Assembly (NCBI GenBank): GCA_016342755.1
Contig: JAEINS010000019.1
Coordinates: 16,018 to 80,017, forward strand
Origin: Melioribacteraceae bacterium
GTDB lineage: Bacteria; Bacteroidota; Ignavibacteria; Ignavibacteriales; Melioribacteraceae
Length of the DNA: 64,000 bases
Direction of reading: 5' to 3'
The first letter of the stretch is position 1, and each line of letters opens with the position of its first letter. Made by a program: the position numbers and the translations under genes. Positions 17,183 through 24,749 of this stretch are shown in pieces. Below the pieces are notes generated by a model, which was given only the letters and a program-made list of their open reading frames with translations, was not told the DNA's origin and searched no databases.

Positions 17183-17225
17183 AATCTAATTTGTTATTGC
17201 CGTTTTCCTTTTTTGGAGAAACGGC
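17174..17225 (+). terminator. Riboswitch expression platform: terminator and competing hairpin
   Basis: Stem AGGAAAACG (17174-17182) with CGTTTTCCT (17201-17209), followed by T to 17214, forms an intrinsic terminator. Its left arm overlaps the 3' end of the aptamer. A second stem, GCCGTTT (17199-17205) with AAACGGC (17219-17225), shares five bases with the terminator's right arm, so the two cannot coexist. This is a transcriptional attenuation layout; which state TPP favours is not decided here. Confidence 0.7.
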
Positions 17226-17255
17226 TTTTTACTTTTAAACAAATTGGAGAAAAAA

Positions 17256-19760
17256 ATGAGAAAAATTGTTTTATTATTGGTGTTGTTTAGTTCGTATCTA
17301 ATTGCGCAAAATAAGTCTATAAACGGATTTGTTTTAGATGCAATGGATAATCATCCGCTGCAATATGCAAATGTTTATTTAGAGAAAGAGGGGATTGGTG
17401 TTTCTACAAATAAGAATGGCCAATTTATTTTAGAGGGCAAAATTGAAAACAATGATATTTTAACAATTAGTTTTGTTGGATATGAATCGGACAAAATCTT
17501 AGTAAGTGATTTCCTTTCGTCCGGTAATAATGAAATTAAATTGCGAAGTAAAGTTATTTCTAGTCAGACTGTTTTAATAGAAGCTTCATTTGGCAAAGAC
17601 CGAGTTTCCAAACCTAACACGGCAAATGTTACCCGCAGACAGATTGAAAAAAATTATGTTAAGCAGGAAGTCCCGGAATATTTGAGTTATTTCCCATCAA
17701 CATCATTTTATTCCGAAGGCGGAACAAACATTGGCTACAATTATTTAAGTATCCGCGGATTTGACCAGAGAAGAATTTCAGTTGCTGTAAACGGTATTCC
17801 CCAGAATGATCCTGAAGATAATAATTTATATTGGGTGAACTTACCCGGTCTATTAAATAACACAGAACTTATTCAGGTACAAAGAGGAGCCGGAGCCGGT
17901 GTAATAGGGTATCCTTCAATTGGCGGTGCTATAAACATTGTTACATCTAACTTTTCCGATAAACCGAAATTTGAACTAAGTACTTTGTACGGATCATACA
18001 ATACCAGAAAATACCGTGCTGCATTTTCAAGCGGTTTAATTGATAAAAAATATTCATTCTCAGTCGATGTATCACATTTAATGTCTGACGGATATAAAGA
18101 TGAAAACTGGATGAATGCAAAGTCATATCATATTTCGGCGGTCCGTTATGATGAAAATCTTACATCACAAATAAACATTTACGGCGGTCCGTTTGAAGAC
18201 GGATTAGTTTATACAGGAATTGCAAAATTTGCCGTTAAGGATAAAGATTTAAGAAAAAAGAACTATTCGTACTGGACTCAGCAAAATGGCGAATATACAT
18301 GGACAACACCAAGAAAACCGGAAGAAAAAGAAGCGTTTTCGCAGCCGCATTATGAATTATTAAATGAATACAAGGTTAATGATGATCTTAAATTTAATTC
18401 AGCATTATTTTTAGTATTTGGCGATGGCTATTTTGATTATGATGGTTCATGGACAATATGGGAAAATGATTATTATAGACTTAACCAGAATGGTTACGGC
18501 GAGGATCAGATTCCCCAGAATGCAATTATAAGAGCAATGGTTGAAAATACACAATTTGGCTGGATACCAAGGATGAGCTGGAATCATGGTAACGGACAGT
18601 TTATTGCGGGATTAGAATTAAGAAAACATCGTTCAGTTCATTGGGGAAGTATTCAGTACGCGGAGAATCTGCCTTCTGGTGTCGATCAGGAATATAAATA
18701 TTATTATTACAAAGGCGGAAAAGATATAATAAACTTTTTTGTGAATGAGAATTATGAGTTAAATGAAAAACTTTCAGTTTTAGCAGAAGCTCAAATAGCT
18801 TATCATAACTATAAAATTTTTGATGAAAAATATGTGGGCAATGAATTTGATATTGATGGCTTATACTTAAATCCTAAATTTGGTATAAACTATAAAGTTA
18901 ATGAAACAATTAATTCGTTTATAACCGCTGCTTATATTACCCGTGAGCCACGGTTGAAAAATTATTATGATGCGGCGGAATCAAGCGGAGGTGCGGTTCC
19001 CCAGTTTAATAAAAACAATGACGGAACATTTGATTTTGAAGATCCGTTAGTTAAGCCTGAAAGTATGCTGGATATTGAGCTTGGCGCGACTTTAACTAAA
19101 AAAGATTATAGTTTATCGGCTAATTTGTTTTATATGAACTTTAGTGATGAAATTGTAAAAAAAGGTCAGCTAGATAGATTTGGTCAGCCAATAACTGGTA
19201 ATGTTGATAAAACAATTCATACTGGAATTGAGTTAAGTGGATCGGTTAAACTTGGTAAATATTTTACATTTATTGCTAATGGTACTTATAGTAAAAATTA
19301 TATTTCTGAAGGATCTGCTTACTTAAAATGGTATTCACCTATTCATGATGGTCCTGATGCACAAGGTGTAGAAATTGATCTTAAAGATAATGCAATTAGC
19401 GGATTTCCGGAATTAATGTTTAACGGAATCTTAAAGTTTGATTACGAAAACTTTTCATCTGAATTAACCGTAAAATATATGGGCGATTTTAGAAGCGATA
19501 ATTATGATGATAAATTAACTTCAATACTTTCAAAATATCCCGGCATTATTGGTTATGACGACAACAAAGTTGATTCATATTTTGTTGTGAATTTCTATAC
19601 CAGTTTTGAAATGAACTTGAACCCGGCTTTACAGAATGTTAAATTATTTGTTCAGGTAAATAACGTTTTAGATGAATTATATGCGGCTTATGCGGTAGGA
19701 GAAGAATTTTTCCCGGCTGCCGAAAGAAACATTAGTACTGGTATTCAGATAGGTTTATAA
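17256..19760 (+). CDS. TonB-dependent outer-membrane receptor, predicted thiamin uptake
   Basis: 834 residues from ATG 17256 (GGAG at 17245-17248; the in-frame TTG 17244 is part of that site). Signal peptide MRKIVLLLVLFSSYLIAQ, then a carboxypeptidase-regulatory-like domain (about 20-105), a plug with NYLSIRGFDQRRISVAVNG and IQVQRGAGAGVIGYPSIGGAINIV (about 125-235), then a 22-strand-type barrel. It lies directly behind a TPP riboswitch. TonB receptors in that position have been predicted as thiamin or thiamin-precursor importers in Bacteroidota. Downstream are thiamin pyrophosphokinase and a symporter, so outer-membrane import, inner-membrane import and activation are adjacent. Substrate assignment rests on regulation and context. 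Confidence 0.88.
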   Translation: MRKIVLLLVLFSSYLIAQNKSINGFVLDAMDNHPLQYANVYLEKEGIGVSTNKNGQFILEGKIENNDILTISFVGYESDKILVSDFLSSGNNEIKLRSKVISSQTVLIEASFGKDRVSKPNTANVTRRQIEKNYVKQEVPEYLSYFPSTSFYSEGGTNIGYNYLSIRGFDQRRISVAVNGIPQNDPEDNNLYWVNLPGLLNNTELIQVQRGAGAGVIGYPSIGGAINIVTSNFSDKPKFELSTLYGSYNTRKYRAAFSSGLIDKKYSFSVDVSHLMSDGYKDENWMNAKSYHISAVRYDENLTSQINIYGGPFEDGLVYTGIAKFAVKDKDLRKKNYSYWTQQNGEYTWTTPRKPEEKEAFSQPHYELLNEYKVNDDLKFNSALFLVFGDGYFDYDGSWTIWENDYYRLNQNGYGEDQIPQNAIIRAMVENTQFGWIPRMSWNHGNGQFIAGLELRKHRSVHWGSIQYAENLPSGVDQEYKYYYYKGGKDIINFFVNENYELNEKLSVLAEAQIAYHNYKIFDEKYVGNEFDIDGLYLNPKFGINYKVNETINSFITAAYITREPRLKNYYDAAESSGGAVPQFNKNNDGTFDFEDPLVKPESMLDIELGATLTKKDYSLSANLFYMNFSDEIVKKGQLDRFGQPITGNVDKTIHTGIELSGSVKLGKYFTFIANGTYSKNYISEGSAYLKWYSPIHDGPDAQGVEIDLKDNAISGFPELMFNGILKFDYENFSSELTVKYMGDFRSDNYDDKLTSILSKYPGIIGYDDNKVDSYFVVNFYTSFEMNLNPALQNVKLFVQVNNVLDELYAAYAVGEEFFPAAERNISTGIQIGL

Positions 19761-19776
19761 TTATTTAAAATTATGG

Positions 19777-19851
19777 TGTGCCATTTCGAATTAGGAATGA
19801 CTGAGAAATCTAAAAAAACAGATCTCTCACAAAAAGATGTTCGAGATGACA
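19777..19851. repeat. Small palindromic MITE-like element
   Basis: About 75 bp with imperfect terminal inverted repeats (TGTGCCATTTCGAA at the left, TTCGAGATGACA at the right) and an inner hairpin GAGAAATCT with AGATCTCTC around an A-rich loop. It lies inside the thiamin operon between the receptor and the kinase. The arrangement looks like a dispersed intergenic palindrome. It is followed at 19866 by CTTCCAAGGTTTTTAAACCC, a stretch related to one at 34262-34285. Confidence 0.5.
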
Positions 19852-19918
19852 AACAAATATTTACAAACTTCCAAGGTTTTTAAACCCTGAATGTTTGAAG
19901 AAAGAAACTGGATTATAT

Positions 19919-20581
19919 ATGAAAAAGTGCATTATACTTGCAAATGGTAAAACACCTAAGAAAAGTGTTATAAAGTATTTGGAAAGTATAGGATATAACA
20001 CGCTTATCTGTGCAGATGGCGGTGCGGATTCCGCTTTTAAATTAAAATTAATCCCTGATTATATTATTGGGGATTTAGATTCTGTTTCAGAAAAAACATT
20101 AGAATATTATTCTGATAAATGCGAAATTATTAGATATGAAAGACAAAATGATACTGATGTTGAGAAGTGTCTGAAGTTTGCAATAAAGAAGAAATTTAAT
20201 GAAATTATTTTACTTGGTGCAACCGGCAACCGCTTAGATCATTCTTTTTGTAATCTTGGTATTGTACTTAAATTTTTTGAAAAAGTTAAAATCAGAATCA
20301 TTCATGAAAAATCATATCTTGAAGCTGTTAAGGGGAAAATAGAATTTAACGCAGTTGCTAACGAAACTATCTCTCTTTATGGCTTTGATTCAGGAACAAA
20401 AATAAAATCATCCGGATTAAAATATCCCCTCAAAAATATATCGCTTCCGTTTGGAGAAAAAGAAAGCACTAGTAATGTTGCCAGTTCTGATAAAGTTAAA
20501 CTTTCAATAAAAGGCGGAAAGATTTTTATAATTAGGGATTATAAAACTATGAGGGAAAATGGTTTCATTTGCGGTTCTTGA
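19919..20581 (+). CDS. Thiamin pyrophosphokinase
   Basis: 220 residues from ATG 19919; an in-frame TTG at 19895 adds only an unlikely leader. It transfers pyrophosphate from ATP to thiamin to make TPP. Signatures are ILANGK at the N terminus, CADGGADSAFKL near residue 33, PDYIIGDLDSVS near 47, RQNDTDVEKCL near 74 and LGATGNRLDHSFCN near 97, which carry the acidic metal site. It lies between a TPP-regulated TonB receptor and a symporter whose start overlaps this gene by 23 nt. Together these form a salvage unit that activates imported thiamin. Confidence 0.93.
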   Translation: MKKCIILANGKTPKKSVIKYLESIGYNTLICADGGADSAFKLKLIPDYIIGDLDSVSEKTLEYYSDKCEIIRYERQNDTDVEKCLKFAIKKKFNEIILLGATGNRLDHSFCNLGIVLKFFEKVKIRIIHEKSYLEAVKGKIEFNAVANETISLYGFDSGTKIKSSGLKYPLKNISLPFGEKESTSNVASSDKVKLSIKGGKIFIIRDYKTMRENGFICGS

Positions 20582-21947
20582 TATTGTAATTATTATACTG
20601 TTTTTTCTTATTGTTATCTTAATTGGTTTTTTTGCCGGAAGAAATGATAAAGATTCGGCCGACGGGTTTTTACTCTCTGGAAGGAAAGTGGGATTAACTC
20701 TTTTTATTCTTACTACGGTTTCAACATGGTATGGCGGAATTCTCGGAGTTGGTGAATTTTCTTATAGATACGGAGTCGCAAGCTGGTTTACACAGGGATT
20801 TCCATATTATGTATTTGCCATTATTTTTGCCTTATTATTTGCGAAAAAGATAAACAAATCTAAACTTTATACAATCCCGGATAAAATTGAAGAAACATAC
20901 GGCAAAACTGCGGGATTGTTAACGGCAATTTTAATTTTTATTCTTGTCTCCCCGGCACCTTATTTACTGATGGTTGGAAATCTTCTTACACTAATATTTG
21001 ACATCCCGATTTTTATAAGTCTTATTTTAGGACTACTAATTTCAATAGTTTATTTATTGAAAAGCGGTTATAAAGCGGATCTTTATACTGATGTCTTTCA
21101 ATTTTTTGTAATGTTTATTGGTTTTATAATTATTTGTATTGTTGCCGTTTCTAATTTTGGCGGAATTAAATTTCTTTCTGCAAATTTACCTGCGCAGCAT
21201 CTAACATTATCCGGCGGAAACTCATTCACCTTTATTCTGGTCTGGTTTTTTATTGCATTATGGACCTTTACCGATCCGGGTTTTCATCAGAGATGTTATT
21301 CTGCAAAGAATGGAGGCGTTGCAAAAAAAGGTATTATAATTTCAGTCGGGCTATGGATTTTATTTGATTTCCTTACAAATACAACCGGTTTATACACAGT
21401 TGCAATATTACCTAATCTTGAAAATCCTGTAAATGCTTTCCCAATGCTGGCTGAGAAAATTCTGAGCCCGGGATTAAAAGGAATTTTTTATGCGGCGCTT
21501 TTTGCTACAATTATATCAACCCTAAACAGTTTTTTATTTTTAAGTGCAACAACGTTTGGGCGCGATTTTATATTCAAGTACACAAAAGCAAAAGATGAAA
21601 GTAAAATCCCTAATTATACCCGTATAGGTTTAGCAATAACTGCTGTAATTGCTGTTATAATGGCACTTTTATTTCCATCGGTAATTGAACTTTGGTACAC
21701 AGTTGGAAGCATATGTATTCCGGGAATTATATTTCTAATCTTTGGCGCATATTATTCAAAACTTAGAATTAATAATAATTACGCTATTGCTGAAATTTTA
21801 GCTGGAAGTATTTCAAGTTCAGTCTGGTATTTTTTACGTCCTCAGTTTATTGGGATACAGATAATATATGAAATAGAGCCTATGATAGTTGGATTAGCAG
21901 CAGCGGGAGTTGTGCATCTTACTGGTATTCTGAAAAAAGATTTCTAA
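20559..21947 (+). CDS. Sodium:solute symporter (SSS) family, candidate thiamin transporter
   Basis: 462 residues with about 12-13 hydrophobic segments. SSS (PanF/PutP-like) hallmarks include FFAGRNDKDSADGFLLSGRKVG near residue 23, STWYGG near 56, GYKADLYTDVFQFFVM near 170 and FTDPGFHQRCYSAKN near 235. The ATG is preceded by GAGGG within the end of the thiamin pyrophosphokinase gene (23-nt overlap), so translation is coupled. Position in a TPP-riboswitch operon makes thiamin or a precursor the likely substrate, taken up with Na+. PnuT is the more familiar inner-membrane partner in Bacteroidota. The family is certain and the substrate is inferred. Confidence 0.85.
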   Translation: MVSFAVLDIVIIILFFLIVILIGFFAGRNDKDSADGFLLSGRKVGLTLFILTTVSTWYGGILGVGEFSYRYGVASWFTQGFPYYVFAIIFALLFAKKINKSKLYTIPDKIEETYGKTAGLLTAILIFILVSPAPYLLMVGNLLTLIFDIPIFISLILGLLISIVYLLKSGYKADLYTDVFQFFVMFIGFIIICIVAVSNFGGIKFLSANLPAQHLTLSGGNSFTFILVWFFIALWTFTDPGFHQRCYSAKNGGVAKKGIIISVGLWILFDFLTNTTGLYTVAILPNLENPVNAFPMLAEKILSPGLKGIFYAALFATIISTLNSFLFLSATTFGRDFIFKYTKAKDESKIPNYTRIGLAITAVIAVIMALLFPSVIELWYTVGSICIPGIIFLIFGAYYSKLRINNNYAIAEILAGSISSSVWYFLRPQFIGIQIIYEIEPMIVGLAAAGVVHLTGILKKDF

Positions 21948-21957
21948 GGTAAAAAGT

Positions 21958-21990
21958 AAAGATGACATCTTTTAAAAAGATGTCATCTTT
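21958..21990. terminator. Bidirectional palindromic terminator
   Basis: A 15-bp stem (AAAGATGACATCTTT at 21958-21972, complement at 21976-21990) with a 3-nt loop, located between the convergent symporter and tyrS genes. T-tracts fall on both strands. It uses the same arm sequence as the terminator at 9821-9853. Confidence 0.85.
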
Positions 21991-22012
21991 AAATAACAAT
22001 AATCACACAAAA

Positions 22013-23239
22013 TTATTTTACAAGTAACTTTATAAATTTTCTCTTGCCAACCTTAAGGATTTTCTCAGAATCAAATTTAACTACTGATTTAAAATCCGTT
22101 ATTTTTTCACTGTCTAATGTTACTCCACCTTGTTGAACTAACCTGCGAGCTTCACCTTTAGAAAGGGAGAATTTAATTTCAACAATTAAATCTAATAAAC
22201 CAATTTCTTCTAAAGTTGGAGTATATTCTGGGATATCATCTGGAATATCCTTTTTAATAAAAATTTTATCGAAGGCTTCCTGAGCTTCCAAACCTTTTCC
22301 TTCACCATGGTACATATCCACAAGTTTACGAGCAAGATCACGCTTAATATTTCTTGGATTTACTGAATCATTCTCTAAATTTGATTTCAAACTTGCTAAT
22401 TCTTCATTGGTAATGTCTGTCGCCAATTCGTAATATGTATAAATTAAATTGTCTGGTATTGAAAGAGTTTTTCCGAACATATCGTTTGGTGCGTCATCAA
22501 GACCAATGTAATTATCATACGATTTACTCATTTTCTCAACACCGTCAGTTCCAACCAAAATAGGCATTGTTAAAATAACCTGGGGTTCCATTCCATATTC
22601 GCGCTGAATATCACGGCCGACAAGTAAATTAAATTTCTGATCAGTTCCGCCAAGTTCCACATCAGCTTCAATTGCTACTGAATCGTATGCCTGAGCAAGC
22701 GGATAAAGAATTTCGTGCATACTAATTGGAACTCCGCCTTTGTAACGTTTTGTAAAATCATCGCGTTCCAGCATTCTGGCAACTGTATATCTCGAAGCTA
22801 ATTTAATAACATCTTCAAAACTCATTTTCCCAAGCCAATCGGAATTATAAACCAGCTTAGTTTTTTCATTATCTAAAATTTTTGAGGCCTGTTCAACATA
22901 AGACTTTGCGTTTTCTCTACTTTGTTCAAAAGTAAGAGGCGGACGTGTACTGTTTCTTCCAGTCGGATCGCCAATCATTCCGGTAAAATCACCAATTAAT
23001 AAAATTGCCTGATGACCTAATTTTTGGAACTGTGCTAATTTTCTAAGAACAACAGAGTGACCAAGATGTAAATCGGGCCGTGTCGGGTCGCATCCTAACT
23101 TAATATTTAGCGGTTTATTTTCTTTTAGAGATTTTTCAAGTTTCTTTGCTAATTCCTCTTCGGGAATAATTTCAGAAGTTCCTCTTTTAATAAAATCCAT
23201 CTGTTCGTTTACAGAGGGGAATAAAATTTTATCACTCAA
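22013..23239 (-). CDS. tyrS: Tyrosyl-tRNA synthetase (TyrZ type)
   Basis: 408 residues. It charges tRNA-Tyr. The class I HIGH-like motif is HLGHS (in [13 protein letters not shown], near residue 55), and the KMSKS loop is intact ([14 protein letters not shown], near 230). [14 protein letters not shown] near 82 is typical of the TyrRZ/TyrS2 subfamily. A C-terminal S4 RNA-binding domain runs from about 340 ([18 protein letters not shown]). smpB lies 44 bp upstream on the same strand, so the two likely form a transcript. No T-box or other leader is visible. Confidence 0.96.
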   Translation of the reverse strand: MSDKILFPSVNEQMDFIKRGTSEIIPEEELAKKLEKSLKENKPLNIKLGCDPTRPDLHLGHSVVLRKLAQFQKLGHQAILLIGDFTGMIGDPTGRNSTRPPLTFEQSRENAKSYVEQASKILDNEKTKLVYNSDWLGKMSFEDVIKLASRYTVARMLERDDFTKRYKGGVPISMHEILYPLAQAYDSVAIEADVELGGTDQKFNLLVGRDIQREYGMEPQVILTMPILVGTDGVEKMSKSYDNYIGLDDAPNDMFGKTLSIPDNLIYTYYELATDITNEELASLKSNLENDSVNPRNIKRDLARKLVDMYHGEGKGLEAQEAFDKIFIKKDIPDDIPEYTPTLEEIGLLDLIVEIKFSLSKGEARRLVQQGGVTLDSEKITDFKSVVKFDSEKILKVGKRKFIKLLVK

Positions 23240-23283
23240 TTTATTTCTCCAATAATTAAAACTTTGTAAATTTTAGATTTAGG

Positions 23284-23742
23284 TTAGTTTTTTAGATACC
23301 TGTCAAGATCTCTTTTTACATCGCGTTCTTTTATATCGTCACGTTTATCATAAGATTTTTTACCTTTACACAAACCTAATTCAACTTTAACTTTCCCATT
23401 CAAAAAATATAAACGCAAGGGAACCAGAGTATGGCCTTTCTCATTTATTTTTGAACTGAGTTTTTTGATTTCACGTTTGTTTAGAAGTAATTTTCTTATA
23501 CGAAGAGGATCATGATTATTGATATTGCCAAAATCATAAACTCCAATGTGAGCGCTGTTTAACCATACTTCGTTGTTTTTTATAGAAGCATAAGCATCGG
23601 AAAGGTTTGCTTTATTTTGTCGTAAAGCTTTAACTTCAGTACCAAGTAAAACAATACCGGCTTCATAACTTTGTATAACAAAGTAATCGTGCCGTGCTTT
23701 CCGATTTACTGTAATATTTTTTTCTACTATTTTTTCTGACAT
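23284..23742 (-). CDS. smpB: SsrA-binding protein SmpB
   Basis: 152 residues, the standard length. It binds tmRNA and delivers it to stalled ribosomes for trans-translation. Conserved segments are NRKARHDYF near the N terminus, EAGIVLLGTEVKALRQNKANLSDAY near residue 28, LLLNKREIKKL near 85, LVPLRLYFLNGKVKVELGLCKGKKSYDKR near 106, and the basic C-terminal tail. A -7-like TATTTTTG lies upstream at 23764-23771 on the minus strand without a convincing TTG partner. tmRNA itself is not in the window. Confidence 0.96.
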   Translation of the reverse strand: MSEKIVEKNITVNRKARHDYFVIQSYEAGIVLLGTEVKALRQNKANLSDAYASIKNNEVWLNSAHIGVYDFGNINNHDPLRIRKLLLNKREIKKLSSKINEKGHTLVPLRLYFLNGKVKVELGLCKGKKSYDKRDDIKERDVKRDLDRYLKN

Positions 23743-23924
23743 AATAATTCAAATTAAAAGAAACAAAAATATTAAAATTACACTAGAAATGTTACATTAC
23801 TGTATAATTAAATAATAATCTTTTAACAATTCCTATATATTCCGAATTGAAGAGGTTAAAATATCACTTTATTTTGATATATATTTTATTAGTTTATTAT
23901 TTATATAATGTGAAAGGAAAGAAT

Positions 23925-24143
23925 ATGCCATCGATGTGTACAAAATGTTTTGCCTGCAGACATTTTAAGTATTCAAAAACTTCGGATGTTTTTAAGTGCG
24001 CAGCGTTCCCAGATAAAATCCCTAATGAAATTTTATTCGGAGATTTTGAACATAACAGACTTCACCCCCAACAAAACAACTCTGTTTTATTTGAACCCAT
24101 AGGGGTAGTAGTTAAAGAAAAATTTATATCCCAATCAGTTTAA
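23925..24143 (+). CDS. Small cysteine-rich conserved-type protein
   Basis: 72 residues from ATG 23925, preceded by AAAGGAAAG; the frame is open further upstream, but that extension is hydrophobic AT-rich sequence with no ribosome binding site. The N terminus has CTKCFACRHF, then KCAAFPDKIPNEI and a C-terminal LFEP. This cysteine cluster plus FP..IP..I and FEP pattern recalls small uncharacterised bacterial proteins that may bind zinc. The function is unknown. It ends 8 bp before the convergent end of the next small gene. Confidence 0.6.
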   Translation: MPSMCTKCFACRHFKYSKTSDVFKCAAFPDKIPNEILFGDFEHNRLHPQQNNSVLFEPIGVVVKEKFISQSV

Positions 24144-24151
24144 CAAGACAA

Positions 24152-24475
24152 CTAAGCTTCTAATAACTTTAATACCTGATCTGGTGATAAATTAACCTGA
24201 GATTTTTCTGCTGTTTTTCCATCATTTAACATAGCAACCATTGCCTCTTGCAATGTTTGCAGTGCCTCATCATAGCTAGAAATAGGGTTGTTTTTCCCTG
24301 AATCAATAGCTTCTGATTTAATCTGAAGTTCTTCAGCACCTGACATTAAGTCTTTTTTATCAACAAGAACGTTGGCTTTTGGCTCTTGTTTAGTTTCGGT
24401 TTTTCTGGATTGATTTGTGACCGGTTTCCCTGCCGGATTTAAACTTCCCTGTCCAGTAACATTTCCTATTCCCAT
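24152..24475 (-). CDS. Small hypothetical protein
   Basis: 107 residues. An ideal AGGAGG lies just upstream of the ATG on the minus strand (24480-24485 region), which strongly supports translation. The first ~50 residues are polar and low in structure (MGIGNVTGQGSLNPAGKPVT, then a Lys/Glu-rich stretch). The second half is helical (YDEALQTLQEAMVAML) and ends LSPDQVLKLLEA. No signal peptide, membrane segment or known motif. The disordered head with a helical tail suggests a small regulatory or protein-binding factor, but that is only a guess. Confidence 0.6.
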   Translation of the reverse strand: MGIGNVTGQGSLNPAGKPVTNQSRKTETKQEPKANVLVDKKDLMSGAEELQIKSEAIDSGKNNPISSYDEALQTLQEAMVAMLNDGKTAEKSQVNLSPDQVLKLLEA

Positions 24476-24749
24476 TTTTGCCTCCTTGCAAAATGCAATA
24501 TTATTAGGTATAACTTTCCTAACAAATTATCGGCAGCTAATTAAAAAACTTTAGCGAAAAAATAAAAAATATTTTAATGTGTTTTTGGATTGGATTAAGC
24601 AATTAAAATAAAAAGACGACAATATCTCAAAATGTGTTTTATCTGTTAAAAGAGTTTAGTTACGTTTATATATTGGAATGATATTCACCTTTAAAATTAC
24701 CAAATAGTTTTTTACCTTAAGTTTTATAATTTAATTAACTCGCAATTAA

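Noticed and set aside
17244..17255. A TTG start for the TonB receptor at 17244
   Set aside because: The TTG is fused to the GGAG ribosome binding site that serves ATG 17256, and it would put charged residues before a clean signal peptide.
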